From Mycolicibacterium mengxianglii (lineage in GTDB: Bacteria; Actinomycetota; Actinomycetes; Mycobacteriales; Mycobacteriaceae), in assembly GCF_015710575.1 (NCBI RefSeq), contig NZ_CP065373.1, positions 930,001 to 994,000 on the forward strand: DNA of 64,000 bases, given 5' to 3'. The notes beneath the pieces were generated by a model. It was given only the letters and a program-made list of their open reading frames with translations, was not told where the DNA came from and did not search any database. Shown here piece by piece: positions 51,384-63,774 of this stretch; positions within the stretch are counted from its first letter, which is position 1; every line of letters begins with the position of its first letter. A program made the position numbers and the translations under genes.

Positions 51384-51787
51384 TGTTCGCCAATCTCGGA
51401 TGGGGCGAGATGCTCGTCCTGGTGATCATCGGTTTGGTGGTGCTCGGGCCGGAACGGCTTCCCGGCGCTATTCGCTGGACTGCCGGCACGGTCCGGCAGG
51501 CCCGGGATTACGTCAGCGGCGCCACGTCTCAGCTGCGCCAGGATCTGGGCCCTGAGTTCGAAGATCTCCGCGAGCCGCTGTCGGAGTTGCAGAAGCTACG
51601 GGGCATGACTCCGCGCGCTGCGCTGACCAAACATCTTCTCGACGGCGACGATTCGTTGTTCACCGGCAAGTTCGACAACTCGCCCACCCAGGGCGAGGTC
51701 AAGCCTGCCTCCCCGGGGCCGCAGGCACCGTCTCCGGGTTCGACGCCCGCCGTGGCTGCCACACCGTTCGACCCGGACGCCACCTGA
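51383..51787 (+). CDS. tatB: TatB, twin-arginine translocation subunit
   Basis: The 134-residue protein begins with the short hydrophobic helix [20 protein letters not shown] and the amphipathic helix after the GPERLPG hinge, then a Pro/Ala-rich tail. It forms the substrate-recognition part of the Tat translocon for folded proteins. TatB is the envelope-secretion member of the sigE-htrA block; it corresponds to Rv1224. It starts at the last base of the htrA stop (TGATG). Confidence 0.94.
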
Positions 51788-51829
51788 GTCGGCGACACGC
51801 CGCCGCACCCGGTTACGCCTGAACCGATG

Positions 51830-52969
51830 TCAGCGCCGGGTGGTGTCCAGGCCGAGCGACATACCGGCCAGGCCGCGCTTGCGCGCGGTCAATGCATCGG
51901 CAATTCCGAGCAATTCCTTGCCGGCCGCCGAGTCCGGAGCGCTGAGCACCAGCGGCACGCCGGAGTCACCGGCCGCCACCAACGCCGGATCCAGCGGCAC
52001 CTGTCCCAGGAGCGGGACGTCACCGCCCACCGACCGGGACAGACTCTCGGCGACCTGACGGCCACCGCCTTCGCCGAACACCTGCATCGTCGACCCGTCG
52101 GGCAACACCAAACCGGACATGTTCTCGACGACGCCGACGACGCGTTGGCGGGTTTGCAGCGCGATCGCGCCGGCGCGCTCGGCCACCTCGGCGGCCGCTA
52201 GCTGCGGTGTCGTCACCACCAGAATTTCCGCGCTCGGAATCAGCTGGGCCACGGAGATCGCGACGTCGCCGGTACCCGGCGGCAGGTCGAGCAGCAGCAC
52301 ATCCAGATCGCCCCAGTAGACGTCGGCGAGGAATTGCTGCAACGCGCGGTGCAGCATCGGCCCGCGCCAGACAACCGGGGTGTTGCCCTGGGTGAACTGT
52401 GCGATCGAGATGACCTTCACGTCGTGGGCCACCGGCGGGACGATCATCGACTCGACCTGAGTGGGCCGGTCGTTGGTGCCCATCATCCGGGGAACGGAGT
52501 GGCCGTAGATGTCGGCGTCGAGCAACCCGACCGCGAGTCCCCGGGCTGCCATCGCGGCGGCCAGGTTGACGGTCACGCTGGACTTGCCGACGCCACCCTT
52601 GCCGGAGGCCACGGCGTACACGCGCGTCAGCGAACCGGGTTGCGCGAACGGAATGACCGGTTCAGGGGAGTCGCCGCGCAACTGCTTGCGCAGCTCGGTG
52701 CGTTGTTCATCGCTCATCACGTCGAGGGTGACCGACACTGCACCGGTGCCGGGCACGTCAGCCACCGCCTGCGTGACGCGCTGGGTGATCTCGGTTTTCT
52801 TCGGGCACGCGGAGGTGGTCAGGTACACCTCGACGTGCACCGCGGAGTCCGGTGCGACGTCGATGCTCTTGACCATGTTGAGCTCGGTGATCGGCCGACG
52901 GAGTTCCGGGTCGATCACCTTGCCCAGTGCTGCGCGGATGGCGGAGGTGAGATCGCTGCTTTGAGACAT
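51830..52969 (-). CDS. mrp: Mrp/ApbC, P-loop Fe-S cluster carrier
   Basis: The ATG of MSQSSDLTSAIR gives 379 residues; the frame continues upstream only through the 57-bp tandem repeat, which is not coding. An N-terminal MIP18/DUF59 domain (residues 1-85) precedes the ATPase with deviant Walker A SGKGGVGKSSV near 117-127, DADIYG and DLPPGTGD. Mrp proteins carry or assemble iron-sulfur clusters for target proteins. It corresponds to Rv1229c. It is followed upstream by Rv1230c-type and other envelope genes on the same strand. Confidence 0.92.
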   Translation of the reverse strand: MSQSSDLTSAIRAALGKVIDPELRRPITELNMVKSIDVAPDSAVHVEVYLTTSACPKKTEITQRVTQAVADVPGTGAVSVTLDVMSDEQRTELRKQLRGDSPEPVIPFAQPGSLTRVYAVASGKGGVGKSSVTVNLAAAMAARGLAVGLLDADIYGHSVPRMMGTNDRPTQVESMIVPPVAHDVKVISIAQFTQGNTPVVWRGPMLHRALQQFLADVYWGDLDVLLLDLPPGTGDVAISVAQLIPSAEILVVTTPQLAAAEVAERAGAIALQTRQRVVGVVENMSGLVLPDGSTMQVFGEGGGRQVAESLSRSVGGDVPLLGQVPLDPALVAAGDSGVPLVLSAPDSAAGKELLGIADALTARKRGLAGMSLGLDTTRR

Positions 52970-52988
52970 ATCACCGCCGAGTGTAGGC

Positions 52989-53134
52989 GCGCGACCGATG
53001 CGCCCGAGGGACGAGGGCGAGGAGGAGCGCGCAGTCGGGTACAGAGCGCGACCGATGCGCCCGAGGGACGAGGGCGAGGAGGAGCGCGCAGTCGGGTACA
53101 GAGCGCGACCGATGCGCCCGAGGGACGAGGGCGT
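52989..53134. repeat. 57-bp tandem repeat, 2.6 copies
   Basis: Units start at 52989, 53046 and 53103; the first two are identical or nearly so and the third stops after about 32 bp. It lies in the gap between the mrp start and the lytic transglycosylase end. The repeat can be translated through in the mrp frame (19-residue units), but no coding signal supports that. Confidence 0.9.
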
Positions 53135-53135
53135 A

Positions 53136-54437
53136 TCAGGCAACCGGACCGGGCAGCGGACCGACGGGTGCCGGGACAGCCGCAGGTGCCGGGACGGCCG
53201 GCGGGGGTGGCGGAGCGAAGAAGTTCGCCCACGGTGAGGGCGGCGGCAACGGTGCGGGAGCCGCAGGCGGCAAGGCCGGCACTCCGGCAGGTTGCGCCGG
53301 CGGCACGCCGGGCGGCAACGGCGTCGCCGGGGTGTCTCTGATGCAGAAGATCACGCACGGCGCCGATGCCGGACCGCCGGCATCGACGGGCCCGGGTGGT
53401 ACCGGCATCCGGTTGGCGACATCGGTCTGACCGAGGTTCACCGCCGGCAGCTGACCGAGCGGATCCATCCCAGGCAGACCCAGGGCGCTCATCGGCAGGT
53501 CAGGTCCGAGGCCGTCGCCGCCGTTGAGGTGTGCGCTGCTGAGCTCGGGCACGCTCCCGGTGATGGGGGGCAGGTTGACCGGTTCCACGCCGGTGGCGTA
53601 GGAGGCGGCCCACCCCAGCACGTTTCTGGCATAGGCGACGGAGTTGTTGTAGCGCAGGACGGCCGACATCACCTGTGTGGGGTCACGCAGGTTGAGTCCG
53701 CCGCTGCACAGGTACCGGGCCGCGGCCAGCGTGGCGTCGTAGAGGTTCTGCGGGTCGGACTTGCCGTCGCCGTCACCGTCGGAGGCGTACCGCGACCACG
53801 TGCCGGGCAGGAACTGCATCGGCCCCAGAGCTTGGGCGTACACGACTCGACCGGCCTGGTTGCTCTGGATGATCACCTCGTTACCCGGCAGGGTGCCGTC
53901 GAGCGTCGGTCCGTAAATAGGCCGCACCGCGGTGCCGCGCTCATCGGTCGCGCCGCCGTTGGCGTGCATCGACTCGATCCGCCCGATCCCGGCGAGCAGG
54001 TTCCAGCTGACCCCGCAGTTGGGGGCGGCCCTGGCCATCGTCACCTCGGCGTTGCGGTACGCCGACAACGCCATCGACGGGATCCGCAATGTCCCAGGTG
54101 CTGACACCACCACTGGTGGCGGCGGGGCTGAGGCAGTGGCGGCGGCGACGTGAAAACTCGGTGGGGGCCGTTTGACCGGGATGACGACCGGCCCGGACAT
54201 GTCCAGCGGCGTGGGTTCGGCAGCGACGGCCGCCAGCGGGGTGACGGCCTCCGTCCGCATCGGCTTGGCGGGGCCTGAAGCACCTACGGCGGCGGCGAGC
54301 ATCAACGGGGTGAGCACGATGACCCCGACGGCGGGTGTCTTGGAGGCGCCGGCGATCTTCCCTGAAACCGTGTGCAGGGCAGACCTCAGCGCATCGGCGA
54401 GATTGTGCTGCGAACCCGCGCCGCCCCTAATACGCAC
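53136..54437 (-). CDS. lytic murein transglycosylase-like membrane protein, Rv1230c-type
   Basis: The GTG with GAGG 8 nt upstream gives 433 residues; the TTG extension to 54470 is less likely. An N-terminal transmembrane helix (VGVIVLTPLMLAAAVGASG) is followed by a Pro/Ala linker and an SLT-type domain. The catalytic glutamate is about residue 155 in GRIESMH, with the downstream QALGPMQFLPGTW and GDGKSDPQNLYDATLAAARYL. The C-terminus is a long Pro-rich region. It probably cleaves peptidoglycan at the cell surface. Confidence 0.88.
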   Translation of the reverse strand: MRIRGGAGSQHNLADALRSALHTVSGKIAGASKTPAVGVIVLTPLMLAAAVGASGPAKPMRTEAVTPLAAVAAEPTPLDMSGPVVIPVKRPPPSFHVAAATASAPPPPVVVSAPGTLRIPSMALSAYRNAEVTMARAAPNCGVSWNLLAGIGRIESMHANGGATDERGTAVRPIYGPTLDGTLPGNEVIIQSNQAGRVVYAQALGPMQFLPGTWSRYASDGDGDGKSDPQNLYDATLAAARYLCSGGLNLRDPTQVMSAVLRYNNSVAYARNVLGWAASYATGVEPVNLPPITGSVPELSSAHLNGGDGLGPDLPMSALGLPGMDPLGQLPAVNLGQTDVANRMPVPPGPVDAGGPASAPCVIFCIRDTPATPLPPGVPPAQPAGVPALPPAAPAPLPPPSPWANFFAPPPPPAVPAPAAVPAPVGPLPGPVA

Positions 54438-54493
54438 TTGACCGTCCTCGGGGGTGTGGCCCGGTGGCAAACCGGTAGAACCGTGTGAACCCA

Positions 54494-54516
54494 GTCACCA
54501 TACATATTCTGGTGAC
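54494..54516. promoter_or_regulatory. GTCACCA palindrome upstream of the transglycosylase gene
   Basis: GTCACCA (54494-54500) and TGGTGAC (54510-54516) form 7-bp arms with a 9-bp spacer, and a further TGGTCACC is at 54531-54538. It lies about 60-100 bp upstream of the start on the promoter side. The binding protein is unknown; MtrA-type sites contain related GTCAC/GTAAC half-sites, but I would not assign it. Confidence 0.4.
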
Positions 54517-54533
54517 GCGTGTGGCTACATTGG

Positions 54534-55166
54534 TCACCCCCGATTCGAGGGACTCCCGTCACCAGGATTCTCGCGACGGCTTTTGTCGCTCTGATGGGCG
54601 TCGACAACCTCCGCGGCGCCGGCACCTTGGGCGACCCGGTGCTTCTTGGAACGACGCTCTTTGCCATCGCTCGTGCCGCCGGGGTGCTTCTGCTGCTGTG
54701 ACTCGATCAGCTCGCGGAGTTCCTCGATTTCCCGGCGCAGGTAGTCACGGGTGGCCACTTCGCCGACGGCCAACCGCAACGCTGCGAGTTCGCGGGCCAG
54801 GAACTCGGTGTCAGCCTTGGTCTGCTGGGCTCGTCGGCGGTCTTCTTCGAGTGACACCCGGTCACGGTTCTCCTGCCGGTTCTGCGCGAGCAGGATCAAC
54901 GGCGCGGCGTACGCGGCCTGGGTGGAGAACGCCAGGTTGAGCAGGATGAAGGGATAGGGGTCCCACTGCAGCGAAACCGCGGACACGTTGATGGCGATCC
55001 ACACGACCACGAACACGGTCTGCATCGCCAGGTAGCGACCAGTCCCCAGGAACCTCGCGAATTGTTCGCTGACGCGGCCGACGGCTTCGATGTCCACCCG
55101 CGGCGTGAACCTGTGGCGGGACAGGCGGGGCGTGTCCAGCCGGTCGCGACCCGTCGAATCGCTCAT
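54534..55166 (-). CDS. DUF1003 membrane protein
   Basis: The 210-residue protein has the DUF1003 pattern: two transmembrane helices (YLAMQTVFVVVWIAINVSAV and PFILLNLAFSTQAAYAAPLIL, with RQENRDRVSLEEDR directly after) and a cytoplasmic coiled coil containing ELAALRLAVGEVATRDYLRRE. Its function is not established. It overlaps the start of the PRC/MgtE_N/CBS gene product end by ATGA, so the two are coupled. Corresponds to Rv1231c. Confidence 0.88.
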   Translation of the reverse strand: MSDSTGRDRLDTPRLSRHRFTPRVDIEAVGRVSEQFARFLGTGRYLAMQTVFVVVWIAINVSAVSLQWDPYPFILLNLAFSTQAAYAAPLILLAQNRQENRDRVSLEEDRRRAQQTKADTEFLARELAALRLAVGEVATRDYLRREIEELRELIESQQQKHPGGTSDGKERRSKKHRVAQGAGAAEVVDAHQSDKSRRENPGDGSPSNRG

Positions 55167-56449
55167 GGCGTCGGATCCAATTCAGGCTCGTCGCCACGCG
55201 CGCGCCAGTCACGCGGCAGCAGGTGGTCGAGCACGTCGTCGACGGTGACCGCGCCCAGCAGGTGGTTCTCCTCGTCGACCACCGGTCCGCACACGAGGTT
55301 GTACGCAGCGAAATAGCGGGTGACGCCGGCCAGTGAATCATCGGGCGGCAGGCTGGGCAGGTCGCTGTCGACGATGCCGCTGACCAGTGTCGCAGGGGGT
55401 TCCCGGAGCAGCCGCTGCAGATGGACACACCCCAGGTAGCGTCCGGTGGGGGTGGAGGTGGGTGGCCGGGCCACGAACACCAGTGACGACAGCGCCGGTG
55501 TCAGGTCCGGGTCGCGTACCCGCGCGAGCGCCTCGGCCACGGTGGTGTCCGGAGCCAGGACCACGGGCTCGGAGGTCATCAGACCGCCGGCGGTGTCGGG
55601 GGAGTGCTGCAGCAGCCGTCGCACCGGATCGGAGTCCTCGGGATCCATCCGCGTCAGGAGCGCCTCGGCCTCGGTGGGGTTGAGCACGCCCAACAGGTCG
55701 GCGGCGTCGTCGGGGTCCATCGCTTCGAGTACGTCAGCGGCACGCTCGGTGTCGAGCTGGGTCAGCAGCTCGATCTGCTCTTTTTCGGACAACTCCTGCA
55801 GGATGTCGGCCAGGCGCTCGTCGTCGAGCGCGGTGACCACCTCTTTGCGTCGCTTGGCAGGCAGTTCGCGGATGGCATCGGCCACCTCGACGGCTCGCTG
55901 CTCTTCGAACTGGTGCAGCAGCAGGGCGACGTCCTGACCGGGCATGGCCAGCGCCGACGGCGTGAGCCCGTGGACGTTCTGCCATTCGACGACGTGCACG
56001 GTGGTTCGCCGTCCCAGCCGCCGGTGGCTCCGCACCGCGACGCGGGTGACCACCCAGTCTCTCGAGCGGATGGGTTCGATGGCCAGGTCGATGACCACCA
56101 CGTCGACGGCCTGCAGCTGCGGCAATTCGGGGTCGTTGACGCGAACGCGGGTGTCGAGCACCTGCCCGAGCACCAGGACTTCGCCCGGTCGTTGGGCGAA
56201 CCGTCGCAACGACAGGTTGGCGGTATTGAGGGTGACGGCCTGCGGTTCGATGGCGGTGATTCGCAGTATGGGGACGAAAATCCTACGGCGGGTGAGCAAT
56301 TCGACAACGAGTCCGAGAACTCGGGGCTGCTGGCGAACGATGCTGATGCTGATCACCACGTCGCGCACCCGGCCGAGGGACTCGCCGTCGGGGCCCAGGA
56401 CTACCAGACCGGCCAGACGTGCCGCATACACCCTGTTCACCGACGCCAT
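55163..56449 (-). CDS. PRC-barrel + MgtE_N + CBS-pair soluble protein
   Basis: The 428-residue protein has PRC-barrel-like halves (~1-170, with LVVLGPDGESLGRVRDVVI), a MgtE N-terminal helical domain (~175-285, with ADAIRELPAKRRKEVV and LDDERLADILQELSE) and a CBS pair (~290-410, ending with VDDVLDHLLP). The membrane channel of true MgtE is missing. MgtE_N-CBS normally senses magnesium, so this could be a soluble sensor partnering the coupled DUF1003 membrane protein. Corresponds to Rv1232c. Confidence 0.88.
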   Translation of the reverse strand: MASVNRVYAARLAGLVVLGPDGESLGRVRDVVISISIVRQQPRVLGLVVELLTRRRIFVPILRITAIEPQAVTLNTANLSLRRFAQRPGEVLVLGQVLDTRVRVNDPELPQLQAVDVVVIDLAIEPIRSRDWVVTRVAVRSHRRLGRRTTVHVVEWQNVHGLTPSALAMPGQDVALLLHQFEEQRAVEVADAIRELPAKRRKEVVTALDDERLADILQELSEKEQIELLTQLDTERAADVLEAMDPDDAADLLGVLNPTEAEALLTRMDPEDSDPVRRLLQHSPDTAGGLMTSEPVVLAPDTTVAEALARVRDPDLTPALSSLVFVARPPTSTPTGRYLGCVHLQRLLREPPATLVSGIVDSDLPSLPPDDSLAGVTRYFAAYNLVCGPVVDEENHLLGAVTVDDVLDHLLPRDWRARGDEPELDPTP

Positions 56450-56474
56450 AGTTACAAAGGGTAGGAGTGAAGCC

Positions 56475-57437
56475 GTGAATACCGCTTATCGACCCCGTAG
56501 AACCTGCCTGTCGGTCCCCGGCAGCAGCCGCAAGATGATTGACAAAGCCAAGAGTCTTCCGGCCGACGAGGTTTTCCTCGATCTCGAGGATGCGGTGGCG
56601 CCCGGCGCCAAGGCTGCCGCGCGTCCGGTGGTGGCGGCCGCGCTGGCCGAACCGGGGTGGGCCGGTCAGGTGCGCGGAGTCCGCGTCAACGACTGGACGA
56701 CGCCGTGGACACACGCCGACGTCATCGAGGTGGTCGCGGGAGCGCGGGAGGCGCTCGATGTGATCGTGCTGCCGAAGGTCACCGACGTCGCGCACGTTGC
56801 GGCGCTGGATCTGCTGCTCACGCAGCTCGAGCACCTCCACGGGCTCGAGATCGGCCGGATCGGGATCGACGCGCAGATCGAGGACGCGCGGGGGCTGACG
56901 CAACTCAACGCGATCGCCGCGCATCCCCGGGTGCACGCGCTGGTGTTGGGTCCGGCTGACCTGATGGCGAGCCTGAACACCCGCACCCTGGTGGTCGGTG
57001 AGCAGCCGGAGGGTTATGACGTCGGCGACGCCTACCACCACGTGCTGATGAGCATTTTGATTGCGGCGCGCGCCCACGGGATCGCTGCCGTCGACGGCCC
57101 CTACCTCAAGGTTCGGGACGTGGACGCCTTCCGCCGGGTGGCGGGCCGCTCCGCTGCCCTGGGCTACGACGGGAAGTGGGTGCTGCACCCCGACCAGATC
57201 GCGGCGGGCAATGAGATCTTCAGCCCCCGGCAGCAGGATTACGACCATGCCGAGCTGATCCTCGAGGCGTACGAGTGGCACACCTCGCATGCGGGCGGCG
57301 CGCGCGGTGCGGTGATGCTCGGCGACGAGATGATCGACGAGGCAAGTCGCAAGATGGCCCTGGTGATCGCCGGGAAGGGGCGCGCTGCCGGGATGCGCAG
57401 GCTTGCCGATCCGTTCGTCCCTCCGACTGCGGGCTAA
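56475..57437 (+). CDS. CitE-like CoA ester lyase (HpcH/HpaI family)
   Basis: The GTG with AGGAG 7 nt upstream gives 320 residues. The family pattern is LSVPGSSRKMIDKAKSLP, DEVFLDLEDAVAPGAK with metal-binding acidic residues, and the QIEDARGL segment. Such enzymes cleave or hydrolyse beta-hydroxyacyl-CoA esters (citramalyl-, malyl- or related). The exact substrate is unknown. It is divergent from the Rv1232c-type gene, and its TAA stop overlaps the stop of the following minus-strand gene. Confidence 0.85.
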   Translation: MNTAYRPRRTCLSVPGSSRKMIDKAKSLPADEVFLDLEDAVAPGAKAAARPVVAAALAEPGWAGQVRGVRVNDWTTPWTHADVIEVVAGAREALDVIVLPKVTDVAHVAALDLLLTQLEHLHGLEIGRIGIDAQIEDARGLTQLNAIAAHPRVHALVLGPADLMASLNTRTLVVGEQPEGYDVGDAYHHVLMSILIAARAHGIAAVDGPYLKVRDVDAFRRVAGRSAALGYDGKWVLHPDQIAAGNEIFSPRQQDYDHAELILEAYEWHTSHAGGARGAVMLGDEMIDEASRKMALVIAGKGRAAGMRRLADPFVPPTAG

Positions 57438-57958
57438 TACGTCGGATAGGTCGAACTGTTGCTGGCGATCACGACGATGAAGACGATGTACAGGATGCCC
57501 AGCAGCACCACCAGACTGCCGACGATCAGCCCGGCCAGGGCCAGCCCGTAGCCGTCTTGGCCGGTGCGCTTGGTCTCGCGCATGGCGATGATGCCCAGGA
57601 TGATCCCGGCGATGGAGGGCAGGCCGCAGAGCACCAGGCCGCCGACGGCGGTCACCAGCGCAGCGATCGCCTTGCCGTTGGTGCCCGGCGGTTTGCCCTG
57701 CCCATAGGGGTCGTATGGGTTGTAGCCGGGATAGGCCGGCGGATAGCCGGGCGGGTTACCCGGATAACCCGTCGGGAACGGCTGAGGCGGGGGATACGGC
57801 TGCGAATACTGCGCGGGGTAGCCGTTGGGCGGTGGGGCGTCATACCCGGGGTAGTTGGCCGGGTAGTCGACAGGGGCGTACGGGTCGGCCTGCGGGGGCG
57901 ACGAGTGCTCCGTGGTCGGATGCTCGACCCCGCGCGGCGGTGGTTCGGGGTTGGTCAT
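57434..57958 (-). CDS. DUF4190 membrane protein, Pro/Tyr-rich N-terminus
   Basis: The 174-residue protein has a long Pro/Gly/Tyr-rich cytoplasmic N-terminus (about 90 residues) and two closely spaced transmembrane helices of the DUF4190 type (IAALVTAVGGLVLCGLPSIAG and GLALAGLIVGSLVVLLGILY). The Pro/Tyr-rich region is repetitive, built on YPG/PYP. It and the next gene look like tandem paralogues. Function unknown. Confidence 0.85.
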   Translation of the reverse strand: MTNPEPPPRGVEHPTTEHSSPPQADPYAPVDYPANYPGYDAPPPNGYPAQYSQPYPPPQPFPTGYPGNPPGYPPAYPGYNPYDPYGQGKPPGTNGKAIAALVTAVGGLVLCGLPSIAGIILGIIAMRETKRTGQDGYGLALAGLIVGSLVVLLGILYIVFIVVIASNSSTYPTY

Positions 57959-57985
57959 GGTTGGTCGGGGCCTCCAGTCGGCGGA

Positions 57986-58489
57986 TCAGCGCAGCGCGAA
58001 GATGGTCCAGATTAGCCCGACCACCAACATGGCTACGCCGACCACGATGCCCGCCACGGCCACTCCGTAGCCCTTTTGCCGGGTTTCCTTGATCTGGCTG
58101 AGTGCGACTGCGCCGAGGACGATCCCGACGATGGACAGGATTCCTCCGCAGAACGGCACGATGCCGAGGATCGAGATCACCAGGGAAGCGATCGCCATGG
58201 TGTTGGTGGATTGCCGCGGCTGCGGGTAGCCGTAGCCGTACGGATCGGGAGTGGGGTAGGCCTCACCGGGGTAGGGCTGGCCGTAGCCCTGACCGGATGC
58301 CGGGCCGTACTGCGGCGGCGGGCCCGACGCGCCCGGGCCCGGCTGTCCTGGCAGGTAGGGCGACGTCGGTGGATGTTCGTAGGCCAGTGGTGTCTGCTCC
58401 ATCGGCGGAGCCTCGGGAGAGGGGGCGGACTGGTCTTCGCCGGTCTGGTCACGCGGCATGTCGCCGGAGTCTCCACCGGGCTGGGTCAT
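57986..58489 (-). CDS. DUF4190 membrane protein, Rv1233c-type
   Basis: The ATG of MTQPGGDSGD gives 167 residues; the ORF-extending start at 58594 has no support. Like the neighbour, it has a Pro/Gly/Tyr-rich N-terminus and two DUF4190 helices (IASLVISILGIVPFCGGILSI, IVLGAVALSQIKETRQKGYG, IVVGVAMLVVGLIW). The two genes share the same order and strand, so a duplication is likely. Function unknown. Confidence 0.85.
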   Translation of the reverse strand: MTQPGGDSGDMPRDQTGEDQSAPSPEAPPMEQTPLAYEHPPTSPYLPGQPGPGASGPPPQYGPASGQGYGQPYPGEAYPTPDPYGYGYPQPRQSTNTMAIASLVISILGIVPFCGGILSIVGIVLGAVALSQIKETRQKGYGVAVAGIVVGVAMLVVGLIWTIFALR

Positions 58490-58640
58490 ACTGCTAAACG
58501 TATCGTATGCGCTGGTCGAGCGGCAGGATCGAAAAGCGCGGGCACCAAAGGCGGCGGTACTTCGTTGGCTGTTTGACTGCTGCGATGTACTCACCGGAAT
58601 TGAGTGCCGAAGCAGCGCGTGAAGAGGAGGATGACGAGCT

Positions 58641-61704
<3,064 letters not shown>

Positions 61705-61745
61705 GCGCATCACCCCCCAGGACAGGGAAACGAGGTTGGGGAGCC

Positions 61746-62582
61746 ATGTCTGATCGGATCACCGGACGTCGCGCCGCCGGGTGGATCATCATCGACGTCG
61801 TCGTGGTTGTCTATGCGCTCTTCCCGGTGCTGTGGATCCTGTCGCTGTCGTTGAAGCCGACCTCCAGTGTCAAGGACGGCAAGCTGATCCCGGCTGACGT
61901 CACGTTCGACAATTACAAGGCGATCTTCCGGGGGGATGTCTTCAATTCGGCTTTGGTCAACTCGATCGGCATCGGGCTCATCACCACGGTGATCGCCGTG
62001 GTGATCGGGGCGATGGCCGCCTACGCGGTGGCCCGACTGACGTTTCCGGGCAAGAAGCTGCTGGTGGGCGCTGCCCTGCTGATCGCGATGTTCCCCCAGA
62101 TCTCTTTGGTGACACCGTTGTTCAACATCGAGCGTCGGCTGGGGCTGTTCGACACCTGGCCTGGTCTGATCATCCCGTACATCACCTTCGCGTTGCCGTT
62201 GGCCATCTACACGCTCTCGGCGTTCTTCCGTGAGATTCCCTGGGATCTGGAGAAAGCCGCGAAGATGGACGGTGCGACGCCGGGTCAGGCGTTCCGTAAG
62301 GTGATCGCGCCACTGGCCGCACCCGGTATTGTCACCGCGGCGATCCTGGTGTTCATCTTCGCCTGGAACGACCTCCTGCTGGCGCTGTCGCTGACGGCGA
62401 CGAAGGCCGCGATCACCGCCCCGGTGGCGATCGCAAACTTCACCGGCAGTTCACAATTCGAGGAGCCCACCGGTTCCATCGCAGCGGGTGCGATCGTCAT
62501 CACCATCCCGATCATCATCTTTGTTCTGATTTTCCAGCGGCGGATCGTCGCTGGGTTGACCTCCGGCGCGGTGAAGGGTTAG
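61746..62582 (+). CDS. sugB: SugB, trehalose importer permease
   Basis: The ATG with GGGGAG 2 nt upstream gives 278 residues, close to the length of Rv1237. Six transmembrane helices and the EAA loop [16 protein letters not shown] are present. The C-terminal half is very conserved with M. tuberculosis SugB as I recall it. A 41-bp gap after sugA contains a 20-codon ORF that is probably not real. Confidence 0.95.
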   Translation: MSDRITGRRAAGWIIIDVVVVVYALFPVLWILSLSLKPTSSVKDGKLIPADVTFDNYKAIFRGDVFNSALVNSIGIGLITTVIAVVIGAMAAYAVARLTFPGKKLLVGAALLIAMFPQISLVTPLFNIERRLGLFDTWPGLIIPYITFALPLAIYTLSAFFREIPWDLEKAAKMDGATPGQAFRKVIAPLAAPGIVTAAILVFIFAWNDLLLALSLTATKAAITAPVAIANFTGSSQFEEPTGSIAAGAIVITIPIIIFVLIFQRRIVAGLTSGAVKG

Positions 62583-62586
62583 CGCG

Positions 62587-63774
62587 ATGGCAGAAATCGT
62601 GTTGCAGAACGTCAGTAAGAGTTACTCCGACGGCAATGCCGAGCGGCAGGCGGTCAAGGACCTCTCGATCACCATCGCCGACGGGGAATTCATCATCCTG
62701 GTAGGTCCGTCGGGTTGCGGGAAGTCGACGACACTCAACATGATCGCCGGTCTCGAGGACATCACCTCGGGCGACCTGCTCATCGACGGCACCCGGGTCA
62801 ACGACAAGGCCCCCAAGGACCGCGATATCGCGATGGTGTTCCAGTCCTACGCCCTCTACCCGCACATGACGGTGCGGGAGAACATCGCGTTCCCGCTGAC
62901 CCTGGCGAAGATGTCGAAGGCCGAGATCGCCAAGAAGGTCGAGGACGCCGCCAAAATCCTTGACCTGAGCGAATTCCTGGACCGCAAGCCGGGCCAACTC
63001 TCGGGTGGCCAACGGCAGCGGGTTGCCATGGGGCGGGCCATTGTCCGTAACCCGAAGGCCTTCCTGATGGACGAGCCGCTGTCGAATCTCGACGCCAAGC
63101 TGCGCGTCCAGATGCGCGGGGAGATCGCCCGGCTGCAGCAGCAGCTCGGTACCACGACGATTTACGTCACCCACGATCAGACCGAGGCGATGACCCTGGG
63201 GGACCGGGTGGTGGTGATGCGCGGCGGTGTCGCTCAGCAGATCGGTACCCCCCAGGAGCTCTACGAACGGCCGGCCAACCTGTTCGTCGCCGGATTCATC
63301 GGTTCCCCGGCGATGAACTTCTTCCCCGCGTCGCTGACCGATGTCGGGGTGAAGCTGCCGTTCGGCGAGGTGACCCTCACCCAGGACGCCCACGATGTGC
63401 TGAACCAGCATCCGACGGCGAAGAACCTGATCGCCGGCATCCGCCCGGAGCACATCGAGGACGCCGCTGTGCTTGACGGCTACGCCCGGATCCGGGCCCT
63501 GACGTTCACGGCGCAGGTAGACCTGGTGGAGTCGTTGGGTCCGGACAAGTACCTGTACTTCACCACGGCGGGCGCGGGCGCCCGCGCCGAGCAGCTCGCC
63601 GAGCTCGCCGCCGAATCCGGCTCGGTGGACAACGAATTCGTCGCGCGAGTCTCCGTCGAGTCCAAGGCGGGCAAGGGTCAAGAGGTCGAGCTGGCCTTCG
63701 ACACCTCGAAAATGGTTCTGTTCGACGCAGATTCAGGCATCAACCTCAGCGTGCCACCCTCCGGAGTCCAGTGA
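62587..63774 (+). CDS. sugC: SugC, trehalose importer ATPase (MalK type)
   Basis: The 395-residue protein has Walker A GPSGCGKST, the signature LSGGQRQRVAMGRA, Walker B LMDEPLSNLD and the H-loop VTHDQTEAMTL, followed by a C-terminal OB-fold/TOBE regulatory domain (from about residue 240). It energises trehalose uptake with LpqY-SugA-SugB. The downstream gene overlaps its stop by GTGA. Confidence 0.95.
   Translation: MAEIVLQNVSKSYSDGNAERQAVKDLSITIADGEFIILVGPSGCGKSTTLNMIAGLEDITSGDLLIDGTRVNDKAPKDRDIAMVFQSYALYPHMTVRENIAFPLTLAKMSKAEIAKKVEDAAKILDLSEFLDRKPGQLSGGQRQRVAMGRAIVRNPKAFLMDEPLSNLDAKLRVQMRGEIARLQQQLGTTTIYVTHDQTEAMTLGDRVVVMRGGVAQQIGTPQELYERPANLFVAGFIGSPAMNFFPASLTDVGVKLPFGEVTLTQDAHDVLNQHPTAKNLIAGIRPEHIEDAAVLDGYARIRALTFTAQVDLVESLGPDKYLYFTTAGAGARAEQLAELAAESGSVDNEFVARVSVESKAGKGQEVELAFDTSKMVLFDADSGINLSVPPSGVQ

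Noticed and set aside
52970..53143. In-frame N-terminal extension of mrp through the 57-bp repeats
   Set aside because: The extension is only translated tandem repeat, and the MIP18 domain starts at the ATG at 52969.
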